64,000 nt of DNA, from the NCBI RefSeq assembly GCF_003324165.1, contig NW_025407825.1, positions 372,001 through 436,000 on the forward strand. The letters run 5' to 3'. This DNA comes from Naegleria lovaniensis. Taxonomy: Eukaryota; Heterolobosea; Eutetramitea; Acrasida; Naegleriidae. Below the pieces are notes generated by a model. That model had not been told where the DNA came from. It made no database searches and was given only the letters and a program-made list of their open reading frames with translations. Position numbers and translations under genes: made by a program. This document shows positions 22,646 to 32,710 of the stretch, piece by piece (position 1 is the stretch's first letter; each line of letters starts with the position of its first letter).

Positions 22646-22724
22646 CTGATGCTATGATATGTTCCATCGTTGTCATGATGACACAATCTTGATGATACAA
22701 CGATGGAACATATCATAGCATCAG
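22646..22724. repeat. Perfect inverted repeat, 28-bp arms
   Basis: Left arm 22646-22673 and right arm 22697-22724 are exact reverse complements over 28 bp, separated by 23 nt. The arm core reads GCTATGATATGTTCC and its complement. The loop side holds a small nested repeat (TGTCAT-G-ATGACA). The repeat lies between the divergent CCDC25 and EXO84 genes, about 94 bp before the EXO84 ATG. No flanking target-site duplication is evident. Confidence 0.92.
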
Positions 22725-22817
22725 ATTCACGGTTTCATGAATTTAAAAATTTGAAAATTTGGTAGCTGTAAAAATGGGTTTATTGAAAAATAAACAAATT
22801 GTGGTAGCTGTAAAAAA

Positions 22818-25257
22818 ATGTCCAAAGATATTATTGCTGAGAGTGTACAGGACGTAAAGGAATTGTTCGCTGAAGGCGTTCAAGATGTAAGAGGAAAATT
22901 TGTGGGGGGTATCAATATGATGAACAAAGCTACAAACATTCTCAAAAAGAAGATTAAATCAGAGGTCGGAATTGCCAAAGAAGTAAACAGGAAAGTGATC
23001 AGCATATTTACAGGACGAGAAAGTAAGTATATACGGCTTAACACTGGTATCTTAAGTTTCTGCAGAAAATTTGGAACACCCATCAGCAATTAATTTCTCT
23101 GATGATGATTTTGACCCTGAAGAATGTAAGAGTTTTATTCTTTTAATCTTGATCGTTTTATTTATTTTTCCTTAGATACGGACACGTTGTTTTCAAGAAC
23201 GGAACACAAGAACATCGAAATTAATTGGCTCTCAGGTCTACATATGGAACAAACAAAAGCAAAGGAGAAGCTGAAACAGCTTGTTGCTGAAAATTATACT
23301 CAATTTATTGAGGCTTCAAGAGAGGTTTCCAATTTTATGGATGTCGACTTGATAGAAATAGGTAATTTGGTTAGCACAATGAAAAACATGCTGTCTCAAA
23401 TAGAAAGTGTTGACTTGTCCCTAGCGGGAAAGAATTTAAAATGTTCCTTTACAAGTATAGATTTTGAAAATTTGAGAGAGGTGGAAGACTCTTTGCTTCC
23501 ACAGCTAGAATTACTTACTTCTCAACTAATGTTCACTAAAGCTTATGAACTGGTTCAGCTTATTGAAAAGAAGTTAGAATCCGATGAAAGGCTAATAACT
23601 GACCTTAGTTACAGATTAACTCGTCAGCATTTAACAAAAACTTTTCACAAAAAGAAGCACGAATTGGGGAACAAAATTGCTGATGCTGTAGAGAATGGTT
23701 ATTTCTCACAACAGGATATTGCTCTGTTGGAAGTTTTACTCGGTACAGAAACAGCAATTACAACCTATTTAGGAGGAAAGAACATTTTGATTACAGAGGT
23801 TTTACGTAAAACTGAATGTAGCGGAAACATAGAAGATTATACAACCAGAGCATCCAAGCACATCTTCAAAATTATCAGAAAAGTTTCCAAAGAATTTAAG
23901 CAATTGTTTAAAGAAGCATCAAATACGTCATTCCTTATAGAATGGTCATTTATGGTCCTGGATCAATTCATTTCTACAGTTAAAGTGCAAATCCTTGGTC
24001 CTGCTGATTTTGAAATTGCTACAAAATGTATCAGCTCAATCCTAAAACAAGGAGACTTGTTAGAAAATAAGGGAATGATTGTATCTTTTCATTTGCATAA
24101 ATTATTGCTCCCAGATGTAGAGCAGTTGATGAGAAAGAGATGTATTGAAATTAGAGAAGAAATTTCGGCGATAGCATCTACTGAACTTTGGCATCCTTTC
24201 ACCATTTCCTCTGATGAGTTTATATGTACCCTTCCCGAACAAGTTTCAAAACTCAAAGTCGGCAAAAGTTGTGTTACATTCTTTGAACGATTGAAATCCT
24301 TTCTTGCTCACTGCAGCATAATTGTATCATCATATGTAAGTACTAACATACTTTTCAGATCTATGATGCTCATGAATGAAACAATAGTCTTTTGATTTAG
24401 TTACTCTTTGCATATCAGACCTATTTGAAACAATTCTGTCGAAATTATATACTGTTGGAGTTTCGAAGAGAACAAGTGAAAAACAATTCTTCATCATTCT
24501 CTCTAGCGTTAAGTTTATTTTGGGAGGAATACTAGAAGAAATATCAGCCATGGTTCAAGTAAGTAAGGTTCGAACATGAATTTACAAACTGTTGACCGTC
24601 TTTAAGTTGTTGTTCAACCAAAATTCATCGGTAGAAGTAACTGTGCTAAAAGAAAAATTGCACGGAGTCGATACAAAGCTGCTACGAAAATATTGTTCAG
24701 TTCTTGCACAGACTGTAGTGAATGATAAAATTGGCTGGAATTCATTTTACAAGACGTCTCTAGAAATTAATACTGGCGGAATAACTAAAAACTTTAAACA
24801 TGTTCTTCTTTATTTCTCCAAGCTCGCCACATATATCTCTAACAACTTTGAAGAAAACACCCTAGAAATTATGCGTATGGTTGTAGCATCAATGGTTGAA
24901 CAAATAGTAGATCCTGAAAGCATGATCGTACATTGGATTTCCGAAATACCAGAAACAAGCGACAAATGGGTGAAAGTTTTGAATCAGTTCCTTTTGGACA
25001 TTACATTCTTTAAGAATGCAATGAAGAATTTAGATTTTTTTGAAACACCAGTAAGTTTACTTTTTCGTGACAGATTTTTTATGCTTTCAAAGACTGAACA
25101 GCAAGTTTGTGCTTTTATTGATTCCTTGCGCAGCAAGTGCAACCAACCAGAGAAAATAATGAATGACAAGGTAGTTCAAGAACAAGTGGAAGCTTCAATC
25201 AAGGATGATGAACACCTTTCTCGTGCCATTGCTATTTGTAAAGACTTACACCACTAA
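22818..25257 (+). CDS. EXO84: Exocyst subunit EXO84 (EXOC8)
   Basis: The exocyst tethers secretory vesicles to the plasma membrane. Exons 22818-23022, 23066-23125, 23176-24335, 24388-24558 and 24607-25257 join in phase to about 748 residues (human EXOC8 725). 'EKLKQLVAENYTQFIEASREVSNFM' is the Vps51/EXO84-type N-terminal coil. Later blocks follow the EXO84 helical-bundle order: 'AYELVQLIEKKL', a helix-rich middle, 'FMVLDQFISTVKVQILGP', then 'LHKLLLPDVEQLMRKR' and 'ELWHPF', matching the human 'WARSAMGMFVDAFSKQVF', 'LVKDIQGAL' and 'EMWRR' positions. I see no PH domain between the N-terminal coil and the bundle. Introns are 43-52 nt. The call rests on topology and short motifs, so VPS51 or another tether remains possible. 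Confidence 0.68.
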
Positions 25258-25395
25258 ATTCCTGCTCAAGGACAACAAGAATTATTTTCATTCTCTTCAG
25301 AATTGACCAGAACACCCGAAGTGATCGCGGACAACTCGTTTATTGATGCCGACTGTTTGGCGCCTTTAGTAATCGTTTGTTCTACAACAAAAAAA

Positions 25396-27415
25396 ATGCA
25401 CTCTAGCTATTTCCTTAATCTTAGATCATCTCGCCCAAGGAAGAACGATGAAGAGCAAGATGAAAATATATTGGTAGAGGTTTCAAAGGACGGAACAAGA
25501 AATGTTATTATTACGGGTAAAGCGCAAGATTCGGAGGAGGTTGCTCTAGGAGAAGATGTTCAAGCAATCGATATTCCTTTACCCGACGAAGATCAAACTG
25601 AAGAACGTTGCCAGAATCCAAGATCACTGCAGGAAATTTCTAAACAGAGAGAATTGCAACAACAACGGTTGGAAACGATCGAGCGTGATTACTTGCGTCT
25701 TAGAGAGAGAAACTCTCTTACGGTCGTTGCAGATGCTTCACGAAACGTTAATTTGAAAAGCTCGCTGTCTTCCTACAGAACGGTAAAATTTAATGACACA
25801 ATAGAGGATCACCTCGAAATCAAGGATGCACCCAAGGTTGCATTTCAAGATACGAATCAAGTGGAAAAACGAGTTCAGGATATGATCAAAGAAGTTAAAT
25901 TAGATGATGATAACGAAAGTATCATTTCTGAAGAAGAATCAAAACCAGATTACGAACACTTTTATAACAATCCTGAAACCAACAATGAGCAGTTAGATGA
26001 AGCAGAAGAGGGAAAAGAATATAATTGGAATGACGTTAGTGATACACTGACTGTCGTTTCTGAAGTCTCGGAGTTTTATCAGGACTTTAAGAACATCAAC
26101 CAAGAGAAGGCTGAAAAGAAAAAAATCACAGTACCTTTACCATTTTCATTTGAAGAGAGAGAATCCATGAAACCAAAAGGTATTCATAGAAGAAAAATGG
26201 AAGAGTATATCGGAAAGATAAAATTGGAAGAGGAACATCATTTAAACAAAAGATTTAAGGCCAACCCAGTTCCCAAGACTACTAAACAAGCATTGTATAA
26301 TTCCATTAAGATGAGAACTGAATATCAATTGACACTTCAAAAGAAAGCCCTTAAAGAGATGACCAAAAGTATTGTCAAGCCTTTTTATTTTGCTGAAAGA
26401 GACAGGAAGAGATTGAAGGAAATTGAAAAAGAAAGGATTCAAAAAAAGGAATCTGAAATTCAGGAACACACAAGACACTTTAAGGCAAACCCAGGTTAGT
26501 ATTAGTTACAGTTACCCTTTATTAACAAGTCTTTCAGTGCCGTCTCACACTTTTAAGCTAATGTTCGCTTCAAAACTTGAAGCGGAAGCAAGACGAAGAA
26601 ATAACCGAGTCAAAGAACGATCAGAACATTTGCTACGGTCCTCTTCGCTTCCACCTCGAATGGAAATGTGGAAAAAAGTTTCTGCCAATCAAGAGAAAAG
26701 CATACCACACAACCCGTTGGATGATGAGCTTACACACAAACCCAAGATTAATCACAATGTTCCAGTAAGTTTTTGAATTGAATTACAATGACCTTTGACA
26801 TGATCTTGTAATTACAAGGATTTTGAGGTGAAGCAAAGAGAATTCCAAGAAACTCTTTACCTTGCAAAAAGAACAAAAAAGCCAACAGTTCCAAGGCCAT
26901 TTAAATTCCACAATTCAATGAGTGAAAGGGATCTGAAGCGCATTGCAGGAGAGGTTGGAATTGATGATGATTTTATCTCAACCTATTCCAAACTAGACAA
27001 CACTCGAAACGACTGTCCAAAGCGACCATCTTCAGCTGTTTGCAAGTCCTCAAAAAAGCCGTTAGATACAAACGCCAACAAACTAAGGAACGACCTTATA
27101 AAAAAGCAAATTTCGGAGAGAGAAGAACGAAAGAAACAGCTGGACAATATACGACGGCAACAGGAAAAACAGCAGAATCGGATATCAAAGCAAGTAATTC
27201 CAAACATCGAACAACCGTCACGTCGTACATATCAAACAACTAGCTCAGCTACCAATGAAAAAAGAACCTCATCACCAACTGCTCCCTACCATACACAACC
27301 CTATCTGTTTGAAACAAGTTTGAAGAAAAAAGTTAGGGAGAAAGTATTGGAAGATTTAAAACAAGTGTTGGAAGAAAATGGCACGTCCTATTTGTTGTCA
27401 CGATTCCTCGATTGA
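25396..27415 (+). CDS. FAM161: FAM161-family centriole/cilium protein
   Basis: Exons 25396-26494, 26538-26764 and 26819-27415 give about 640 residues. The N-terminal half is acidic and disordered. From about residue 255 on it shows the FAM161 (UPF0564) signature: 'TVPLPFSFEERE', two copies of 'FKANPVP', at 'KRFKANPVPKTTKQALY' and across the first splice site at 'RHFKANPVPSHTFKLMF', and 'TVPRPFKFHNS'. Basic helices lie between them. In animals FAM161A/B bind microtubules in the connecting cilium and centriole inner scaffold. In an amoeboflagellate this protein would act in basal bodies made during flagellate differentiation. The ATG at 25396 follows an A run; the frame is open further upstream but without an ATG. 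Confidence 0.85.
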
Positions 27416-27506
27416 TTGATCACTACTAGAACATGGTCTAAACGTCATGTTTTCAACAATTTACAATGCTCAAAGAATACATAAAAGGGCGTGTAAGACA
27501 TTACCC

Positions 27507-27981
27507 ATGTCAGCTTCAATGAACCAGGTCACTGCCCACGAAGAAGGTAAAACAATTGTTCTTCAAACTGTACTTTGTTAATAAAGCTGCTGCCCGCATT
27601 TCCACAACTGAAAAAATGCAAAACAACTCTCAAGCAGAACAACGAATTCGCACACTCTATCGCTGGTTGAACCCACAACAGACAGCACAATTTTTCTCTT
27701 CTGATTCTGTTCGTGTTGGCTCCGACAACGCAAAAGAAACCTCTACAAAAGAAGCTTCATTGTTTCCGAGCAAAGAAGAAATTTTGGAGCGCGCTAAATT
27801 GATCGAACAGAACAGATTGGATGATGAAGAGTTGTACAAGTTTAGTTGTCAATTCGGGCCCGTGAGTAAACTAACAAGAGATAAAAAAATAGATCTGTTG
27901 AAATTAATAGAAAATAGTGGCATTGATTTACCATCGGAGTATAAAATGTATCTTGATGATCTGATTGAGAATAATGATTAA
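27507..27981 (+). CDS. Small hypothetical protein
   Basis: I do not recognise this family. Best reading: exon 27507-27546, a 40-nt intron (27547-27586), exon 27587-27981, giving about 144 residues starting 'MSASMNQVTAHEE'. The splice restores the frame exactly. An unspliced start at 27616 ('MQNNSQAEQRIRTLY', after an A run) would give 121 residues and is the main alternative. The second half is helical and acidic ('KEEILERAKLIEQNRLDDEE', 'LPSEYKMYLDDLIEND'-like). No membrane helix is visible. It ends 13 bp from the convergent TMEM50 gene. Confidence 0.6.
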
Positions 27982-27994
27982 TTTATGACATAAG

Positions 27995-28503
27995 TTAGAG
28001 AAAGTTGACATCATCGGATTCACCACATCGAAGCTTTTTACCGAAAACTCTTCCTACAAAGAACACAAAAGTTCCAATACAAACGAACAACGAATGAAGG
28101 AATGGTGCAACAGCACACCAAGCCATTGTTTTGGTAGTATCGACAAGATTAACGATCATAATGACTGATCCCGAAATCACTCCTCCAAAAACAATAAATA
28201 GACCAAAGAAAAGCCAGCCTCTCGCAAAATAAACAACTTTCACATCATGTTCATGATCTGTCTCCAAAAACAAGTTATCTTTTGGAACAATATTGACTAA
28301 AACAAAGCCGATGGCACAAATGATGCTCGGAATCCAATTTACAAAGTTTGACTGGGAGAGATTGTAATAATTTTAATTATTTGTGATGAGAAACCAACCT
28401 CGGAATTTGGTATTAATTGACTATCTAGAAGACATAGCCAGGCCACTGCCAAAAGGAAGCCAGTCGCATAAGCAAAAGTTGTTTGTGGAACCTTGATTTG
28501 CAT
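27995..28503 (-). CDS. TMEM50: TMEM50 (SMP1/UPF0220) four-helix membrane protein
   Basis: Exons 28503-28399 and 28351-27995 (intron 47 nt) give about 153 residues, almost the length of human TMEM50A (157). Four hydrophobic helices are visible: 'TTFAYATGFLLAVAWLCLL', 'FVNWIPSIICAIGFVLVNI', 'GWLFFGLFIVFGGVISGSVI' (matching human '[20 protein letters not shown]') and 'APFLHSLFVCIGTFVFFVG' (human 'AVFFQNAFIFFGGLVFKFG'). The family is found in ER/Golgi membranes. The yeast member, Vps68, acts in endosomal sorting. The ATG follows an A run. Confidence 0.88.
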
Positions 28504-28630
28504 TTTTTTGAAATGAATTGGAATGAAATTGGAATGAAATTGGGAGTGTTACCTCGAGTTTCCACTTGCCAATTCCTTTTTACAGCATGTGAAATAATTT
28601 AATTTTAATGAAGAATTTCGAGTTAATATC

Positions 28631-29423
28631 TTAGATTTCTCGTTTCACTTCGAACCATCTTCTCAAATAATATACTTGTACACCGCTCAAGCAAACAAGT
28701 AAAAAGATGGAAAAGATGTTATAGTATGTCACTCTTTCATTGGTTGCCTCACAAATATTTCTATGAGTAGCCTCTCTTGAGCGGAATTCTTGCTGCTCGT
28801 TTTGAATATGGCTTAATCCTTCCGACAATTTCATAATTGTTTGTTCAATTGGGTTTAATTGATCCAGTTTGGCAATATTAGCATCCACAAAATCACCAAC
28901 AGAAATATGGAACGATACAGTCTTTGGTGTGAGAGTAGAAATCTTGTTTGAGAAACAAAATTTGTAAATTCCTCTCTTTTCTGCATTGACAGAAAACTTT
29001 CCTTCAGATTCTCTTTCTTGTTGATGCAAAATTTCTCCGTCAGGATCAAAAACACTGTTGTTGTTGATTTGGTTTCAAAAGTTGGAGGTACAATGATTGT
29101 TGATGAAATGATCAAAATTAATATTATTAATCATCATCACCACATTAAAAACAACCCGATCAAGATTAATATTATTAAAACCATTTCAAAATATATTCCG
29201 TCAGGTTGAATGGCATCACAAAAGACGTATGTACATACACTAAATCAACGTCCAAAAATCCTCCCTTGATGACTTGGAACTTTAAAGACAATTTTGATGG
29301 TTTATCAATGCTTTCAAAGAAGCATCTTTCTTCTGCTGGATCTAGAGTGTATGTCAAGCCATGAACAAATCCGATGCTTGCTGTAAACATAATCAGCAGC
29401 AATCCGACCACACAGTATTTCAT
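28631..29423 (-). CDS. TMED2: p24-family cargo receptor (TMED2-like)
   Basis: Exons 29423-29239 and 29054-28631 (intron 184 nt) give about 202 residues. Signal peptide 'MKYCVVGLLLIMFTASIGFVHG', GOLD domain with the paired Cys ('EERCFFESIDKP' and 'YKFCFSNKISTLTPK'), a coiled coil, and one membrane helix close to the C-terminus. The tail 'YYLRRWFEVKREI' has the p24-beta style aromatic pair for COPII and a dibasic-like end for COPI. p24 proteins cycle between ER and Golgi and select cargo. 'KGGFLDVDL' followed by 'FDPDGEIL' matches the TMED2 GOLD strand order. The intron is longer than most here. Confidence 0.93.
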
Positions 29424-29607
29424 GATGATTAATTTTTTAGTGGTGTTGAGATGAGTTGTCATCAAAGTACACGTGTTGATTTTGTTGGAATTATTGCAGC
29501 CCAGTAAGAGACTCTTCCAATGAGTACAACGTTGTTGCTGCAACAATTCTCTGTTAACAACAATTCGGTCCAATGTCGGGCTCATGAGATGTAAAAAAAA
29601 GGAAAAA

Positions 29608-30546
29608 ATGTCTTGCTGCAAGGCTCAATCATCATCGTTGGGTGGTTTATTATTTTTCGGAGGCTTGGCTCTTGCCACTGTGTGGATGGGCAGAAACAAG
29701 AAGAGCGTTAATAATGAAAAGAAGGAACCAGAAACTACGATTGAATCCTATATTTCTTTTGTAAAAGAAAGAGTTGAAATTGTTGCAGGAAAATTAGGAA
29801 TTCCGAGCAATGAAATCTTCCAATTGCTTCCTCACTTGAAAGAAACTCCCACTACTGATGCGTTTGTCAAGACCAATCTTCCTCTTTCTCAATTCATAGA
29901 TCATACCATATTGAAAGCAAACGCAAAAAAGAGTGAGGTAGAGCAATTATGTCAAGAGGCTCTCACTCATAATTTTGCTGCTGTTTGTGTTAATGCTGCA
30001 AACGTTGCATTGTGCAAAAAATTATTGGAAACCTCAAATGTAAAGATTGCTTCTGTGGTTGGATTTCCATTAGGTGCAACCACTGTTGAAAGTAAGGTTT
30101 TTGAAACTCGACAAGCCATCGATCTTGGAGCTCATGAAATTGACATGGTCATTAACATTGGAAAATTATTAGATGGAGATTATCAATATATTTACGATGA
30201 ACTCAAACGTATGGCTGATGCTTGTATTGAGAAGGGAGCTGTTCTGAAAGTAATTTTGGAATGTTGTTTGTTGAATAAGGATTTGATTGCTGATGCTTCC
30301 ATCATGTGTATGTTAGCTAAATGCCATTATGTGAAAACTAGCACTGGATTCAGCACCTCAGGAGCAAAATTAGAAGATTGCAAGTTGATGAAGGCAGTAG
30401 TTGGCAACGTTGGTCTTGTGAAGGCCGCTGGAGGTATTAGAGACAAAGAAACAGCAATGAAGTTTATTGATGAGGCCAAGATTTCAAGAATTGGTACTTC
30501 GAGCGGAGCTGCCATCATCGGTGGCACAAAAGCCACAGGATATTAG
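29608..30546 (+). CDS. DERA: Deoxyribose-phosphate aldolase with N-terminal membrane anchor
   Basis: Splits 2-deoxyribose-5-phosphate into glyceraldehyde-3-phosphate and acetaldehyde, letting DNA deoxyribose enter glycolysis. The DeoC barrel is complete: 'FIDHTILKANA', 'VVGFPLGATTVESK', 'EIDMVINIG', 'KVILECCLL' (the Lys near residue 214), and the Schiff-base Lys in 'YVKTSTGF' (about residue 243), then 'GLVKAAGGIRD'. I chose the ATG at 29608, which follows an A run and gives 312 residues. An ATG at 29584 would add 8 residues. The odd part is a hydrophobic segment near residues 11-28 ('LGGLLFFGGLALATVWMG') after a Cys pair, absent from the usual soluble enzyme. It suggests a membrane-anchored form. 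Confidence 0.94.
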   Translation: MSCCKAQSSSLGGLLFFGGLALATVWMGRNKKSVNNEKKEPETTIESYISFVKERVEIVAGKLGIPSNEIFQLLPHLKETPTTDAFVKTNLPLSQFIDHTILKANAKKSEVEQLCQEALTHNFAAVCVNAANVALCKKLLETSNVKIASVVGFPLGATTVESKVFETRQAIDLGAHEIDMVINIGKLLDGDYQYIYDELKRMADACIEKGAVLKVILECCLLNKDLIADASIMCMLAKCHYVKTSTGFSTSGAKLEDCKLMKAVVGNVGLVKAAGGIRDKETAMKFIDEAKISRIGTSSGAAIIGGTKATGY

Positions 30547-30628
30547 AAACCAAGGAGCATACTAATTAAACAATAATGAATCTTCTCACGTTAATACTGA
30601 GCTAGACAAAATCTTGATGATGCAAAAT

Positions 30629-32530
30629 TTATTTCATACTTTGTTTTTGAACCTCTAATCTGAGTTTATAGCACACATCCCACTTGTCGAGAGATAGTAC
30701 ATGGTTGGCAATATGTTGCGAATTCAACATTAATTTGATATTTTGTGGCATGCAAAAGCCTCCAAGAACTCCCTTAATAGGAGCATAAAATGGAAAGCTC
30801 TGTTGAATTTTTGAGAAAATCTCAAAACCCTTTGCCAGATCTTGTCGTTTTAGTAGTAAATTACCGAGCTCAAACATCAAGTTAACATCCCTAATGCCGC
30901 AACCTGACTCATGATTAACGGCTGAGTACAGTAGTGATTCTTGTTGCAAAAGCTCAACTTCACCAACATAACCAAACTGTGAAGAAATGATATATTCAAG
31001 AAATGGTTCAAGGTAAGTGCCTTTGACTTGTGGACGCAGACTTGAAAGCTCATCCCTAAAGTTTTTCTTGTCCAAGCAAGAATAGTCATGTTGAGCGAGG
31101 ATTAATGTTGTTCGTAATTGGTTAATGTTCACATTGTTCTCAATCTCGTCCACAACAGGATAGAGTAATCGAGTCCTCAAGGGAGAATTTCTTGAAATAT
31201 CACCCATCATGAGTAATATCGCACCACAAGGTATAAATGAAAGATGACCATTTCCATAAAATTCTGATCTTAGAAAATTCATGAGTGATTGGCTTGATTT
31301 CATTTCATCCAGAGAAATAACTCGATCATTGATCAATTTCAAGAGAAGAGCACTCAAGAAAAAGGATTCTGCATGTTCATGAGGATTTTCAAATCTATTC
31401 TCTATTTTTTGCATGTATTCTTTTTCCTCTTGAGATGGTTCAATTCCTCTTTCAATGTTTTGGAGAACTTTGCTCACTCTTTGCTCAAAATGATCTTTCA
31501 CACGTTGAAAGAAATTGGATCTCTCTTGCAACAATTGAAGAGTTTTTTCCAAATCATTCTTTGAGATGGGTAAAGATAATTCATAGGCAATTTTTAACAA
31601 TGAAGAGAGAGTATTGGTATGTGTGGTTGAGAGTAACCATCTTTTTTCATCATTCACAATATTTTCAATGGTATCTTCGTTTCTAACAAGTAAATTCGTT
31701 GGAGTGATAAAACCATTGCTCAATAAAGCGGTTACTGCACGTTCGATCTTTTTTCTTTGTTCTGAATTTAGATGAGCAGAATTAATCTCTCGCAGATTGT
31801 GATCACATTTTACAACCAAGTACATAATCGACAATACTTCATGCAACATGTTTGAAGAATTTTCCATTTCATTCATCTCTTGATTTCTATTATTATACTT
31901 TTCCATTGTTTTCATTAAAATATCCAACAAGGTATCCAAAGCTCCAGATTGTACCATCATGTGTATCCCATCTCTGTTATTTAGTTTCAACCATTTCATA
32001 ATATTTTGAATCACTATAGGATTGACTTGTTCCTTTTCTTGTAGTACTTGATTTAAATAAAAGCCAAGCGATTCACCACCTGTAATCATGGAAGATGGAG
32101 TTTTTAAAAAATAATAGAGCATGAGCGTTCCAAAGAGAGAGCCTACCACGAGACATCCTTTCCAAATGTTAGAAAATTCCCGATAATGATTCTTTTTCAT
32201 CAATTGATAAAATTGAATTTCATTATGTTTCATTTGTTCTTGTACATTGGATGGTATTTTAATATTCGGAAGTAATGATTCACTTGATGATGCATGATCT
32301 ACAGCACTTGTTTTTGCCGCCATTGATAATTCTTCATTCCGAGTTTTCTTTTGAATTGTTGATGATGAATAATGATAACAAGATCCAAAATGATCACCCC
32401 TGAGAGGTAACCGTAATGTGCATGATTTGTTGAACAAGAATGAATGTGTCTCTACTCCGAATTTCCGAATGGTTGATGGATGTTTCATGGACGAGAGATT
32501 CCATAATACCCTCTTGTTGCTGCTTGCCAT
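30629..32530 (-). CDS. Orphan protein with mitochondrial-type presequence and one membrane helix
   Basis: A single exon of 633 residues that I do not recognise. The first roughly 60 residues are rich in Arg/Lys/Ser/His with no acid until late, like a mitochondrial presequence. A single hydrophobic helix lies near 127-145 ('GCLVVGSLFGTLMLYYFL'). The rest is helical throughout and could be armadillo/TPR-like ('GIHMMVQSGALDTLLDILMK' resembles an ARM repeat; 'DVNLMFELGNLLLKRQDLAKG' resembles a TPR). An inner-membrane helical-repeat protein is a reasonable inference. The ATG follows an A run. Confidence 0.72.
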   Translation of the reverse strand: MASSNKRVLWNLSSMKHPSTIRKFGVETHSFLFNKSCTLRLPLRGDHFGSCYHYSSSTIQKKTRNEELSMAAKTSAVDHASSSESLLPNIKIPSNVQEQMKHNEIQFYQLMKKNHYREFSNIWKGCLVVGSLFGTLMLYYFLKTPSSMITGGESLGFYLNQVLQEKEQVNPIVIQNIMKWLKLNNRDGIHMMVQSGALDTLLDILMKTMEKYNNRNQEMNEMENSSNMLHEVLSIMYLVVKCDHNLREINSAHLNSEQRKKIERAVTALLSNGFITPTNLLVRNEDTIENIVNDEKRWLLSTTHTNTLSSLLKIAYELSLPISKNDLEKTLQLLQERSNFFQRVKDHFEQRVSKVLQNIERGIEPSQEEKEYMQKIENRFENPHEHAESFFLSALLLKLINDRVISLDEMKSSQSLMNFLRSEFYGNGHLSFIPCGAILLMMGDISRNSPLRTRLLYPVVDEIENNVNINQLRTTLILAQHDYSCLDKKNFRDELSSLRPQVKGTYLEPFLEYIISSQFGYVGEVELLQQESLLYSAVNHESGCGIRDVNLMFELGNLLLKRQDLAKGFEIFSKIQQSFPFYAPIKGVLGGFCMPQNIKLMLNSQHIANHVLSLDKWDVCYKLRLEVQKQSMK

Positions 32531-32601
32531 TTTTTATGAGAACAGTTGTGGAAAGCAATTGTTCTTCATCAAATGAAGTGATGATTGTGGTGTCTTTGAA
32601 A

Positions 32602-32621
32602 CATGTCCAGTACTGGACATG
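32602..32621. repeat. Perfect 20-bp palindrome in a divergent promoter
   Basis: CATGTCCAGTACTGGACATG is its own reverse complement. It lies midway in the 180 bp between two divergent start codons (32530 minus, 32711 plus), so it is placed like a dimeric transcription-factor site shared by both genes. Confidence 0.75.
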
Positions 32622-32710
32622 AGGAGGATGGTGTTTTTATGCAACTTTGAAAAATTCATAAAAATCTTCAAAAACACACGTGTTCTATCGCTTCAACCTT
32701 CAAAAAAAAA

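Noticed and set aside
24336-24358. A 23-nt intron in EXO84
   Set aside because: Too short, and the phase is wrong. The 52-nt intron 24336-24387 keeps the frame and a sensible protein.
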